Shown here: in pieces, positions 1 to 8,682 of the stretch
How the letters are laid out: each line of letters starts with the position of its first letter
Numbering within the stretch: the first letter of the stretch is position 1
NCBI GenBank assembly: GCA_028877215.1
Contig: JAPPFJ010000035.1
Span: 1-64,000, forward strand
Length of the DNA: 64,000 nucleotides
Origin: Gemmatimonadota bacterium
GTDB lineage: Bacteria; Latescibacterota; UBA2968; GCA-2709665
Direction: 5' to 3'
Position numbers and translations under genes: made by a program
The notes under the pieces: model-generated
What the model was told of the DNA's origin: nothing
Database searches by the model: none
The model's input: the letters and a program-made list of their open reading frames with translations, nothing else

Positions 1-8
1 GACTTTTG

Positions 9-35
9 GTTCCTTTTGGTCGCTTCAAAAGGAAC
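9..35. repeat. Perfect 10-bp inverted repeat at the left edge
   Basis: GTTCCTTTTG at 9-18 is the exact reverse complement of CAAAAGGAAC at 26-35, with a 7-base loop. It could be a transcription terminator or the 3' end of a gene lying left of the window. There is no long T tract after it, so the terminator reading is weak. Confidence 0.4.
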
Positions 36-70
36 ACGCCGTAGGCAGGGAATTTGGGGAGATTTGGATG

Positions 71-99
71 TTGAATTTGACGTTTGATCAAGATATATC
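71..99 (+). promoter_or_regulatory. Possible sigma70-type promoter of the GntR regulator
   Basis: A TTGAAT box at 71-76 and a TATATC box at 94-99 are separated by 17 bases, about 50 bases upstream of the GTG start of the regulator. The match to consensus is moderate. An overlapping TTGACG exists but has a poor spacer. Confidence 0.35.
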
Positions 100-148
100 C
101 TGTCCATCCATGTAAGCTTCGGCTTCTGAATCTAAATGAGGAAATCAC

Positions 149-916
149 GTGAATCAAAAGAGGACGGCTCCGGCACTCGAGCAGATGACGCCCGTCAGAC
201 GCACCTCGCTGAGCGACGAAATCGTCGGCCAGATCATCGACCTGATCTCTCGGGACGTGCTGAAACCGGGCGATCGGCTGCCGCCGGAACGAAGCCTGTG
301 CAAACAGTTCGGGGTCGGCAGGACCTCCCTCAGGGAAGCCCTCCGCACACTCTCCGTGATGGGCATCCTGGAACCCCGGGTGGGTGAGGGTACGTTCGTC
401 AGCGACAACAGCGGCCGATACCTGGAGAAATCCCTGAGTTGGGGTCTGCTGCTGGATCCGAAGGAAGTCACGGACCTCGTGGAAACGCGGCTTATGCTGG
501 AATCCCGTAATGCATTCCTTGCCGCCGGCCGCGCCACGGAAGCCGACCTCCGGGAATTCGACCGGACGATCCGTGGAATCGAGGCATCTCTGAACCGGCC
601 CGGCGAATTCCTGGAGTTCGACGTGCAGTTCCATCTGGCCATCGCCCGGGCAACCCAGAATTCGATCCTCCGCAACCTCCTTGTAATGATACGCAATTAC
701 CTTCAGGAGTGGATCGGGGCCAGCCTGGAGGAACCCGCAACCCATACGGTGGAGGTGCGGGCCCGGATGTCGGTGGAAGAACACGTAAAAATCGTGCGAG
801 CCATCCAGAAACGCGACGCCGAAGCCGCGCAGCGGGCCATGGAGGAGCACATTCTGTCCAGCAGCGTGGACCTTCGGGCGCGTATCGACGGTGATTCCGA
901 AGACCGATCGGAATGA
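149..916 (+). CDS. FadR-subfamily GntR transcriptional regulator
   Basis: A 255-residue DNA-binding regulator. The N-terminal winged helix-turn-helix covers about residues 18-85, with the characteristic stretch LKPGDRLPPERSL, then GVGRTSLREALRTL and the wing motif GEGTFVSD. The C-terminal FCD ligand domain (about 95-240) keeps the usual metal-binding spacing: Asp and His in EFDVQFHLAIA, then His in HVKIVRAI and in EEHI. Translation starts at GTG, with GAGGAAA a few bases upstream. The gene is convergent with the HAD gene, with 4 bases between stop codons. FCD regulators usually sense small organic or sugar acids, so it plausibly controls the nearby minus-strand catabolic genes, but no operator was identified. 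Confidence 0.9.
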   Translation: MNQKRTAPALEQMTPVRRTSLSDEIVGQIIDLISRDVLKPGDRLPPERSLCKQFGVGRTSLREALRTLSVMGILEPRVGEGTFVSDNSGRYLEKSLSWGLLLDPKEVTDLVETRLMLESRNAFLAAGRATEADLREFDRTIRGIEASLNRPGEFLEFDVQFHLAIARATQNSILRNLLVMIRNYLQEWIGASLEEPATHTVEVRARMSVEEHVKIVRAIQKRDAEAAQRAMEEHILSSSVDLRARIDGDSEDRSE

Positions 917-920
917 AACG

Positions 921-1778
921 CTAACCGTCCGACACGTATCTCGCCACGGTCTTCGAGAACCCTTCATGCGCCAGCGACCCGCACATCCGCACGCCCGCCC
1001 CGGCGGCTGAATCCCTGGTCAGACGGTCCGCGTTTCCCATCAGCACGCCGATGCCCGCCGCCTTCAGCATCGGCAGGTCGTTGTCCCCGTCTCCAATCGC
1101 AAGCGACTGTGAAGGGGCGACGCCGCACGCATCGCAGATCTCACGCAACGCGACCGCCTTGTTCACCTCCGGATGCATGATCTCGATCCGGTCGTCACCC
1201 GTGCGGGCGAGATAGAACCGCCGCCCGAACGCCGCACGCATCCTCTCGAACAAGCCTTCCCGTCGACCGGGACCGGGCAGCAGGATCATCTTCGGCGGGG
1301 GAACCAGATCCCGCGCCATGGACAACAGGTCCGGCTCCAGCACGATATTCACGCCCGTCATCCGCACAAGATTCCGGATCCACGCGGTCTCTTCGTCCGT
1401 AAGATAGGCCTCGCTGAGTCCGGACCGATCGGTCTCGCACCGGCAATAGATGAAGTTCACACCACTATTGCCGACAAAATCAACAAGATCGGGAAAGCCA
1501 TCCGCCGGCAATCGCTGTTCGTACAGCAACGACCGTTCGCCATCCGCGCCCGTTCCCAGCACCATCGCGCCATTATAGCTGCCCACGTGCAGCGCCGGTC
1601 TCAGATCGGGCAAAAACGGCGCCAGACTCTTCCCCACGTTTCGGCCGCTGATCGATGCCATCGCGATGCCGGAGAGCGCCAGTCGCCGAAGCGCCCCCAC
1701 AGACTCGTTTGACATCCGGCCCCTGTCGTCGAGCAGCGTACCATCCAGATCGAACGCCACGAGCCGCACGTCACCCAT
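921..1778 (-). CDS. Cof-type HAD-superfamily phosphatase
   Basis: A 285-residue soluble phosphatase of the Cof/YbjI-like HAD group. Motif I is FDLDGTLLDD near the N-terminus, motif II is SISGR, the motif III Lys lies in PEVNKAVAL, and motif IV is AIGDGDNDLPML. The C2 cap insert fills about residues 85-195. These are complete catalytic motifs, so the enzyme should be active on a small phosphorylated metabolite; sequence alone does not name the substrate. It is the last gene of a minus-strand run that includes two sugar-type dehydrogenases, which suggests a sugar phosphate. The ATG has a weak AAGG-like site upstream. Confidence 0.88.
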   Translation of the reverse strand: MGDVRLVAFDLDGTLLDDRGRMSNESVGALRRLALSGIAMASISGRNVGKSLAPFLPDLRPALHVGSYNGAMVLGTGADGERSLLYEQRLPADGFPDLVDFVGNSGVNFIYCRCETDRSGLSEAYLTDEETAWIRNLVRMTGVNIVLEPDLLSMARDLVPPPKMILLPGPGRREGLFERMRAAFGRRFYLARTGDDRIEIMHPEVNKAVALREICDACGVAPSQSLAIGDGDNDLPMLKAAGIGVLMGNADRLTRDSAAGAGVRMCGSLAHEGFSKTVARYVSDG

Positions 1779-1812
1779 CCTTGAAACCCTTCAATGACAC
1801 ACTGAAACCCCT

Positions 1813-2829
1813 TCAGAATTCCGTTACCACACTGACAGGCGTGCCGGTTTCGATCGACTCAGCGACCGCGAAACACGCCGCCATCGTCCGCGCGCCGTCC
1901 TTTACGTCGATCATCGGCGATTCGCCCGTGTCCAGGCAGTGCAGGAAATGTGACAGTTCCTCGGCGCAGGCGTGTACCTCGCCCAGCACCGGAAACGGGA
2001 TCTCCGCGAATTCCTCAATTTCTCCGAACTCTCTCAGATAGAGCCGGTTCTCTTCTACCGTGCCCTCGGTGCCATAGAGATTGAACGTCATGGAATAGGG
2101 CCGCGGCGCGCCAACGGACACCAGGCACTTTCCCACCGCGCCGTTCCTGAACTTCAGCGAAGCGATCACCGTATCGTGCCAATCCACGTCGTGCAGGACC
2201 TTCGTAACGCCGTAGGCCGAGACATCCTCCAATTCCCCCACGATCCAGCGCATCAGGTCCAGCGGATGGCACGCCCCGCCGATCACCGCGAACTGACTCT
2301 CGTCCCGGTGCCGCCACCACTGGTGACCCGTGCCCGCGAGAAACGGCCCCAGCGAATGGACATAGTCCGACTCGCAGAAACAGGCTTCGCCGAGCTTGCC
2401 TGAATCGAACAGGTCCTTCACGGCCCGGTGCAACTGCCTGAAACGCGCGCCGTGGCCCACCATCAACTGACGGCCCGAATCTTCTACCGCGGCAACCATG
2501 CGGCGGCAGCCCTGCAGCGTGTTCGCCATCGGCTTCTCGCAGAACACGTGCTTGCCGGCCTCCAGCGCGGCAACGGCCTGATCGGCGTGCAGCCTGTTGG
2601 GCGTGCAGAGATAGACGACGTCGACCACATCGTCCGCGACAACCTCCCCGTAGTCCGCCGTTACGCGTTCGGCGCCGAATTCGGCCTTCATCTCGTCCAA
2701 TCGCTGGGCGCTGCGCGACGATCCGCAAATCGAACGCAGTTTCGCCCGCGGATCGGACGCAATCGCCTTGATGTGCTCCAGGCCGATATATCCGGTACCG
2801 ACCACCGCGATTCGATATTCCGCCGCCAC
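1813..2829 (-). CDS. Gfo/Idh/MocA-family oxidoreductase
   Basis: A 338-residue NAD(P)-dependent dehydrogenase. The Rossmann motif VVGTGYIGLEHIKAI stands at the N-terminus and the family signature HVFCEKPMAN, with its catalytic Lys, is near residue 95. The C-terminal alpha/beta domain contains GGACHPLDLMRW, whose His and Asp fit the family active site. I place the start at the GTG at 2829, because GGAAAGGA precedes it by about 8 bases; a TTG 30 bases further upstream is possible but has no better site. The gene lies 26 bases downstream of a second family member, probably in one operon. The substrate is likely an inositol, sugar or sugar acid. Confidence 0.9.
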   Translation of the reverse strand: MAAEYRIAVVGTGYIGLEHIKAIASDPRAKLRSICGSSRSAQRLDEMKAEFGAERVTADYGEVVADDVVDVVYLCTPNRLHADQAVAALEAGKHVFCEKPMANTLQGCRRMVAAVEDSGRQLMVGHGARFRQLHRAVKDLFDSGKLGEACFCESDYVHSLGPFLAGTGHQWWRHRDESQFAVIGGACHPLDLMRWIVGELEDVSAYGVTKVLHDVDWHDTVIASLKFRNGAVGKCLVSVGAPRPYSMTFNLYGTEGTVEENRLYLREFGEIEEFAEIPFPVLGEVHACAEELSHFLHCLDTGESPMIDVKDGARTMAACFAVAESIETGTPVSVVTEF

Positions 2830-2855
2830 TGCAAAGGTCCTTTCCGATGATACGT

Positions 2856-3899
2856 TCAATCAACAAGGGGCAGATGCACCACGCCGCCCCGTTCCACGGA
2901 TCGGAAAACCGCCTCGGTAAACGCCATGTACTTCAGGCCGGCTTCGAAGGTGGTATCTCCGGGAGGCCCGCCCTGAATCGCGCTCACGAAATCCTGTTCC
3001 ACGGTCCACTCGCGCGCCTCGTCGTCCGGAATGGAGATTTCGGACAGTCCGCCGTCTCCGGCTCGCCCGCCCAGAATGGTATCGCTGTCCAGCTTGTAGA
3101 CCAGGGTCCCTTCGCTGCCGTAGAGCTCCACCTGCGGATCCATGCCGAACCTCGCCACGGAGGAAAACAGAAACGCGGCCTGCGCGCCGTTCTCCATCTC
3201 TCCCATGATATGCACCGAATCGGGGCGTTCCACCGGTCCCGTCCCCTGACCGTCGCCCAGCGGCCGCGTCCTGATGAACGTCTCCGCGTGCGCCGATATC
3301 GTCTTCATCTGGCCTGCCCAGCGTTGCACGATTTCCACGAGGATACCCATATTCAGCGCGTTCAAACCCGAATACCGGTCGATCTGCCGCCAGTGAAGCG
3401 GATTGTCGGGGTCACAGCTGTCGCCGCTGAACGACCGGGTATAGACATGGTAGATATCTCCCAGGTATCCCTCCCGGATCAGCCGCTGGATGAACCAGTC
3501 GCCCTTCATCGCCATCGGCGACGGGCAGATCTGCGTGACGAGGCCCGTCTCCTGCGCCCTGGCGTACATGGCCTTCGCCTCGCGAAGGTTCATCGCCATC
3601 CTCGCCTGCACGAAGACGTGCTTTCCCGCGTCAAGGGAGGCCAGCACGTATTCGCAGTGGCGGTACGGCCAGGTGCCGATCATCACCGCGTCCACGTCGT
3701 CGTTCCCGATCAACGCGTACGGATCCGACATCAGTCTCGGTGACAGGCCGAATTCGCGCGCGATTGCGCCCGCGCTTGCCTCGCTCCGGTTGCAGATGGC
3801 AACCACCTCCGCGTCCCCGATCTTCGCCAGACCGGGGAAATGACGGCTCCGGAAAATGCCGCCGGCGCCGATGATTCCAATTCGAACTTTGTCCGCCAT
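2856..3899 (-). CDS. Gfo/Idh/MocA-family oxidoreductase with altered EKP motif
   Basis: A 347-residue relative of the preceding dehydrogenase. The nucleotide-binding motif GIIGAGGIFRSRHFPGL is intact. The usual EKP signature is replaced: the equivalent segment reads HVFVQARMAMNLREA, so the conserved Glu-Lys-Pro, including the catalytic Lys, is absent. A downstream segment, LHWRQIDRYSGLNALNMG, resembles the substrate-binding region. The start at 3899 is well supported by AGGGAGGA about 5 bases upstream; an in-frame ATG 60 bases earlier is not. Either this is a diverged enzyme using another acid/base, or a non-catalytic partner of the neighbouring dehydrogenase. Confidence 0.88.
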   Translation of the reverse strand: MADKVRIGIIGAGGIFRSRHFPGLAKIGDAEVVAICNRSEASAGAIAREFGLSPRLMSDPYALIGNDDVDAVMIGTWPYRHCEYVLASLDAGKHVFVQARMAMNLREAKAMYARAQETGLVTQICPSPMAMKGDWFIQRLIREGYLGDIYHVYTRSFSGDSCDPDNPLHWRQIDRYSGLNALNMGILVEIVQRWAGQMKTISAHAETFIRTRPLGDGQGTGPVERPDSVHIMGEMENGAQAAFLFSSVARFGMDPQVELYGSEGTLVYKLDSDTILGGRAGDGGLSEISIPDDEAREWTVEQDFVSAIQGGPPGDTTFEAGLKYMAFTEAVFRSVERGGVVHLPLVD

Positions 3900-3948
3900 T
3901 TTTCCTCCCTGGAAGCTGATTCTTTGAAGACCCCAATTGGGCCGGGAT

Positions 3949-5223
3949 CTATGATGCATGCAACCTGTCCAGCAGGTCTACGGCTGCTTCCGCGATATGT
4001 TCGCCCGATCCCGGCCTGTACAGGGCCGCTTCGGGTTCGTAGCCGCCTTCCCGGTATGCCTGCTCATCCGGCAGATACCCTACGCTATCGTTTGCCAGCT
4101 CCAGCACCATCGTCTGCCCGAACGGAGACCGACGCTTGATTTCCAGCCCGAGCCTGACCAGCAGTTCTCCCGGAACGCCCACCAGGCCCAGGTCTCCGAC
4201 CCGCAGCGCCTGCACCCACGTGCGCGCTTCCTCGGGAACTTCCTCCATCCGGCGCAGAATCCGCCGGGCGAACGCCCGCTCCGCCATGGTCCCTCGACCC
4301 TCTTTGTCGATTTCCCTGGCCCGGGCGATATCGGCCGGCGACGGGCCGGTCTTGCGCTGCAGCGCCACTTCCACCATTTCAGCGCCGAGAGGCAGGTCTC
4401 GTGCGAAATCCATCCCGTTCCACGCCCAGAAGGCCTGCGCCGCCACCAGCGCGGCGACGCGTTCCGAATGCTGGTGCCGGTCGTTCACGCTTCGGCTGCC
4501 TCCGATTACGTCGTGGTTGTTGATGTCGCCCGAAGCGCCGTTCGAAAGCGCCGCCGTAAACCGTTGGCCTCGCATGCGCTGGATGAGACTCGAAAAATAT
4601 CCGAAATAGTCTGCCGAGATCTCCCGCTCGTGGTCGCCCCCGCCCACGTAGTGCAGCGCGTAGTTGCACAGCAGTCCCACGGGTACGCTATCCGCTTTCT
4701 GAATGCAGAGCACGCCCACGTCCGGGTCAACCGGGCCTGCGGCCCTCACCACGTCGGGATTCCCGGTACCGGGGTTGGTCCGCACCGTGCCGTCCGCCAT
4801 ATGAAACCGCCGGTTGAACACCGGCCGGCCCTCTTCCGCGCGCCCCCAGCCCGCAGCCACCGCGCCGCGTCCGTCCCAGGCCATGCGAACCGAATCGGCA
4901 ATCCGTTCCACCAGGAATGCCGTATATGCGTCATCTCCCGTCTGTGCGCCGGAGTGGGTGTGGGTACAGCAGATCAGCACCCGTTCGGGAGCCAGACCGG
5001 TGGTCTCGGCAATTCGCGCCTTTGCCGCGTCCAGGTATGTCCGCGACACGCCGACGAGATCGCAGACGGCGATCGCGATGCCCGTACCATCACGCTCCAG
5101 AACGAAACTGCGGACGTTCAGCGGATCGTGGATCCCCTCCGCCCTGCGTTCGTGAAACAGGCCCGGAATCAGCGTTCCCAGCGGCGGCGTGATGTCAAGG
5201 GTGATTGCGCCACCGTTCATCAT
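3949..5223 (-). CDS. Neutral/alkaline ceramidase-like hydrolase
   Basis: A 424-residue protein of the neutral/alkaline non-lysosomal ceramidase N-terminal family. It opens with DITPPLG, followed by the metal-site motif CTHTHSGAQTG, NYALHYVGGGDH, and a C-terminal SVGYLPDEQAYREGGYE segment. It is much shorter than true ceramidases and lacks their C-terminal immunoglobulin-like domain and an obvious signal peptide. Such short relatives are widespread in environmental bacteria, and their substrates are generally unknown. The start at 5223 or the adjacent ATG at 5220 follows GAGGAGG. It sits between permease and dehydrogenase genes, which suggests hydrolysis of an imported amide or ester. A paralogue lies at 50185-51621. 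Confidence 0.85.
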   Translation of the reverse strand: MMNGGAITLDITPPLGTLIPGLFHERRAEGIHDPLNVRSFVLERDGTGIAIAVCDLVGVSRTYLDAAKARIAETTGLAPERVLICCTHTHSGAQTGDDAYTAFLVERIADSVRMAWDGRGAVAAGWGRAEEGRPVFNRRFHMADGTVRTNPGTGNPDVVRAAGPVDPDVGVLCIQKADSVPVGLLCNYALHYVGGGDHEREISADYFGYFSSLIQRMRGQRFTAALSNGASGDINNHDVIGGSRSVNDRHQHSERVAALVAAQAFWAWNGMDFARDLPLGAEMVEVALQRKTGPSPADIARAREIDKEGRGTMAERAFARRILRRMEEVPEEARTWVQALRVGDLGLVGVPGELLVRLGLEIKRRSPFGQTMVLELANDSVGYLPDEQAYREGGYEPEAALYRPGSGEHIAEAAVDLLDRLHAS

Positions 5224-5249
5224 AATGCCTCCTCGTGATCGATCCGGTT

Positions 5250-7535
5250 TCAACTCATCAATCGCCGCAGCCACGCCTTGCCGCGGCCTTCGCGCTGTTT
5301 GACCAGCATCACTGAAGTCTTGGCGAATCGCCCGACCCGGTCGGGCACCTCACCGAACAGGAGTTGCTGGAAAAGGCCGGTATCGGCCGAACCCATCACG
5401 ATCAGATCGAATTCCACTCCTGCCCTGACGATCCCCGCGGGTACGGACCGGGATCGGATCGCGCGGCATTCCACGTCGCCCAGATTCGCGTTCTTCAGGG
5501 TCTGATCGATCCACCCCATGGCCTCCCTCTCCCGCTCGGCGTCCGCATCTTCGGGTATCACGGAGCATGCCGTCACGCGTGAGCCGTAGGCCGCGACGAT
5601 CGGCTCCAGCAGCTCAACGGCGAACCGCGTATGGGGTCCGCCGGCCGTTGGCAGCAGAATGCGATCGAACCGGGCCTGGTCCTGCAACTTGACAACCGCC
5701 ACGTCCGCGGTTGCCCGGTTCACCACCCTGTCGAGCACTTCGCCAAAAATCCGCTCACGCGTGGTCGTAAATCCCTTCCATCCGATCACCAGCAGGTCCG
5801 CGTGCTCGTCCGACACCGCCGACAGAATGCCTTCGTCCACGCGGTGCGCCACGCGAATGTCCGAAACCACGCGGAGGCTCTGCTTCTGCGCGTAGGCCTG
5901 CGCTGTTCGCAGCAGCGGCATCCGGTGGTTGATGTACTTCATCCCTTCCTGGATGGGCAGCTGTATTGGCACCTCCACGGTGGTATTGACGATCAGGTCG
6001 CCGTTCCTCGCTTTCGCGATGGGTATGGAGATATCCAGCAGCGATTCGATCGTACCCGGATTGGCTACGGGTACCATGACCCTGTAGGGCGCGCGGGCGG
6101 TCTCCAGGGGCAGCGCGTCCAGCACGTGGGGCTCGGCCTCGCCCGATTCCTTCCGGAAATGGATGGTGTACGCGAAAAACCCCGCCACGATCCATACCAG
6201 CGCGACGTACCAGGCCATCGGATCGAAACGAAACTGGTAAACCGCCAATAGCATATTCGAAGCCGCGCCAAGCAGCGGCAGCCACGGGAAGAGCGGCACT
6301 TTGTACCTGCGCTCGATTTCCGGCATCCGGCGCCGCAGGACGAGCAGCGACAGGTTCACGAGCGTAAACGTAAGCAGGAACATCAGGCTTGCCGCCGACC
6401 CGACCACGTGGATGGGCAAGAGCAGCGCGATGCCGGTCAGAATCGCGCCGGTGACCAGAATAGCGATGTGCGGGGTCCGCCTGTCGGAATGAATCGCAGC
6501 CATACCCACCGGCAGCCACCGGTCCCTGCCCATCGAGAAGGCCACGCGGCTGGAGGCCAGCACGGTCGCGTTCAGCGCGGACATCGTGGAAAGCAACCCG
6601 CCGAAAACGATGGTTGCCACGCCGAACGCCGGCATGAAGCTGTCTGCCGCCTTCACAATCGCCGTTTCCTGGTACCGGCCCAGAAATTCCCACGACGTGG
6701 TGGCCTCCGGTTGGACCGCACCCAGCGACACAAAGACGATCAGCAGATAAACGACCACGGTTACGCCAAGGGAAATGAACGTGGCCTTGGGAATATTGAT
6801 CTCGGGCTGTTTGATTTCTTCCGCGACCGTGGCTATGAGATCGTACCCTTCAAAAGCGATGAACGTCAGTCCCATGGCCACCAGCACGCCCCCTAGTCCC
6901 TTCGGGAAGAAGGGAGAGAAGCTCTTCGCCGCCTGGACGGGCGTCGCGAAGATATGCACCAGTCCGAACCAGACGAAAACCAGAAGCACGAGGATCTTGG
7001 AAATGGTGATCACGTTCTCCGCCTTGCCCGTGACCTCCGTGCCGCGCACGTTCAGCCAGACAAAGACGCAGCTTACGATCACCGTGACGAACGCAACAGA
7101 CGGCTGAACCCCCGTCGTCGCCTGGATCGTATAGCTGACGTCCGGCAGATACTTGTGGAAAAACTCCCAGAAGTAGCCTGCAAATCCAAGCGCATAGAGG
7201 CTGCACGCCACCGTATAGGCGAACCAGAGCATCCAGCCGGACAGAAACCCCACCGGACCGGGAAACGCCTTCTTGACGAACGAATATCCACCGCCGGCCT
7301 CTGGAATCGCCGAGGCGAGCTCGGCGTAGCAGAACGCCGTCATCAGCGTCACGAGGCCGTTCAGCGCAAATGCCAGAATTGACGCCGGCCCCGCCTCGCC
7401 GGCGGCAATCCCGGTCAGGACGAAGATCCCCGCGCCGATCATCGCGCCAATGCCGATCATCGATGCATCGAAGCAACCCAGACTCCTGGCAAATGTGACC
7501 CTGTTGGATTCCGGCGGAAGGGAGGATACTGCCAC
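5250..7535 (-). CDS. APC-superfamily amino-acid permease fused to two USP domains
   Basis: A membrane transporter of about 761 residues. Roughly the first 450 residues form an APC permease with about 12 hydrophobic segments; the first helix contains MIGIGAMIGAGIFVLTG, the family hallmark. Two universal-stress-protein-like domains follow, one at about 465-600 ending near LLVIGWKGF and one at about 615-745 containing LIVMGSADTG. This order is known for CAT-like permeases. I choose the GTG at 7535, preceded by GAGGT. An upstream GTG at 7580 would sit in the loop of a terminator-like hairpin. Neighbours suggest uptake of an amino compound consumed by the adjacent hydrolase and dehydrogenases. Confidence 0.88.
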   Translation of the reverse strand: MAVSSLPPESNRVTFARSLGCFDASMIGIGAMIGAGIFVLTGIAAGEAGPASILAFALNGLVTLMTAFCYAELASAIPEAGGGYSFVKKAFPGPVGFLSGWMLWFAYTVACSLYALGFAGYFWEFFHKYLPDVSYTIQATTGVQPSVAFVTVIVSCVFVWLNVRGTEVTGKAENVITISKILVLLVFVWFGLVHIFATPVQAAKSFSPFFPKGLGGVLVAMGLTFIAFEGYDLIATVAEEIKQPEINIPKATFISLGVTVVVYLLIVFVSLGAVQPEATTSWEFLGRYQETAIVKAADSFMPAFGVATIVFGGLLSTMSALNATVLASSRVAFSMGRDRWLPVGMAAIHSDRRTPHIAILVTGAILTGIALLLPIHVVGSAASLMFLLTFTLVNLSLLVLRRRMPEIERRYKVPLFPWLPLLGAASNMLLAVYQFRFDPMAWYVALVWIVAGFFAYTIHFRKESGEAEPHVLDALPLETARAPYRVMVPVANPGTIESLLDISIPIAKARNGDLIVNTTVEVPIQLPIQEGMKYINHRMPLLRTAQAYAQKQSLRVVSDIRVAHRVDEGILSAVSDEHADLLVIGWKGFTTTRERIFGEVLDRVVNRATADVAVVKLQDQARFDRILLPTAGGPHTRFAVELLEPIVAAYGSRVTACSVIPEDADAEREREAMGWIDQTLKNANLGDVECRAIRSRSVPAGIVRAGVEFDLIVMGSADTGLFQQLLFGEVPDRVGRFAKTSVMLVKQREGRGKAWLRRLMS

Positions 7536-7550
7536 TGGGACCTCGGTCTG

Positions 7551-7591
7551 AAAAGCAAAAAGGCCAGGGACGCGAGACACGCACCCCTGGC
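7551..7591 (-). terminator. Intrinsic terminator between TIM-barrel gene and permease
   Basis: On the minus strand, GCCAGGG and CCCTGGC (plus-strand arms 7563-7569 and 7585-7591) form a 7-bp stem with a 15-base loop, followed by CTTTTTGCTTTT. It lies just after the stop codon of the gene ending at 7611 and so would separate it from the permease. The long loop lowers confidence. Confidence 0.5.
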
Positions 7592-7610
7592 GTTGTCGGC
7601 CCGCGACGAC

Positions 7611-8618
7611 TTACGACGCGGGATTGGAGATATCTTCGTAGCCCGTCAGACGGTAGTCGAATTCCAGGTAATCCAGTAGGCGGCAGAGACTTCGAAATGC
7701 CACGCCGAACCCGTCCACCCCGCTGACGCCGCCGAACTGGCCGCCGCCCTTCACGTGCGGCTCCAGGTCCACAAATACGCCCGGCACGCCCAGCGGAGAC
7801 AGGCGCTCGTGAATCTCAGGCACCAGCGTCCGGAAATCCCGCAGCACCTGCTCGTGGCCCGAATCGCCCCGGTCCACCGGGATGAACCGGGTCAATCCCC
7901 GCTCCCCGGCCGCATCCAGCATGCCCTGGTTCGACGGATTGTTGAAACCCTTGATGTGTATCCACCCCACGCCAGGCTTCATTTTAACGTAGTGCTCGTA
8001 TGCGCTGTCCGGACTGTGACCGCTGGATTCCATGTTTCCCACGTCCGGAATGATGCAGACATAGGGACTGTTGACTTTTTCATACAATGCGATCAACGTG
8101 TCCCCGTCTCCGCCAATCAGGTCGGCCTCCACCTCCATACCGTAAACCACGCCTGCAGAAGCGCATTTCTCGACAATCTGTCCGAGTTGATCCGCGGCCT
8201 GGTCCAGGTACGGCCATGGATCCTGCCCGTGTGGATGGTAATAGCTGAACCCCCGCAGCAGTTTGGTATCGAAGGCGTGAGCCAGGTCGATAGCCCGCTG
8301 AACGTCGTTTTTCAGATAGGATTCAAACGGGACGTATCGGTTCTGCGTGCCGTCGTCCTCGTCGACGAGCTTGACCTTACCGAGGGGAGATCCCACGCTC
8401 GACACGCCGACCTGAAACGCGCCGTGCAGGTCCTGAAGCCGTTGTACTTCTTCGTCTGAAAGCTCCATGACGTTCTTCACGCCGTTGCCGAGATCGATGA
8501 ACCGGATCGTGTAATAGGATAGTCCGAGCGCAGACATCATTGTCAGTTGCTCTTCGGCCCGTTTGCTCACCGGACCCTCATCCGCAAATCCGGAAAGAAT
8601 CACTTCGGATGTTGCCAT
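7611..8618 (-). CDS. Sugar phosphate isomerase/epimerase-type TIM barrel
   Basis: A 335-residue AP-endonuclease-2-like (xylose-isomerase-like) TIM barrel. Likely divalent metal ligands are Glu in YGMEVEADL, Asp in IIPDVGNMES, His in GWIHIKGFN and Glu in VFVDLEPHVKGGG. The family isomerises or epimerises sugars and related ketones, or acts as a 3-keto-glycoside dehydratase partner of Gfo/Idh/MocA enzymes, and this gene lies in the same strand run as two of those. The start ATG at 8618 follows GAGGTGT by 8 bases. No signal peptide is visible, so the enzyme is cytoplasmic. The specific substrate cannot be read from the sequence. Confidence 0.88.
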   Translation of the reverse strand: MATSEVILSGFADEGPVSKRAEEQLTMMSALGLSYYTIRFIDLGNGVKNVMELSDEEVQRLQDLHGAFQVGVSSVGSPLGKVKLVDEDDGTQNRYVPFESYLKNDVQRAIDLAHAFDTKLLRGFSYYHPHGQDPWPYLDQAADQLGQIVEKCASAGVVYGMEVEADLIGGDGDTLIALYEKVNSPYVCIIPDVGNMESSGHSPDSAYEHYVKMKPGVGWIHIKGFNNPSNQGMLDAAGERGLTRFIPVDRGDSGHEQVLRDFRTLVPEIHERLSPLGVPGVFVDLEPHVKGGGQFGGVSGVDGFGVAFRSLCRLLDYLEFDYRLTGYEDISNPAS

Positions 8619-8682
8619 ATTCAGACACCTCGACGTTAATGAATAATGGATGATTACGTTCTGCGTTGCGCGGCCCCATCTT

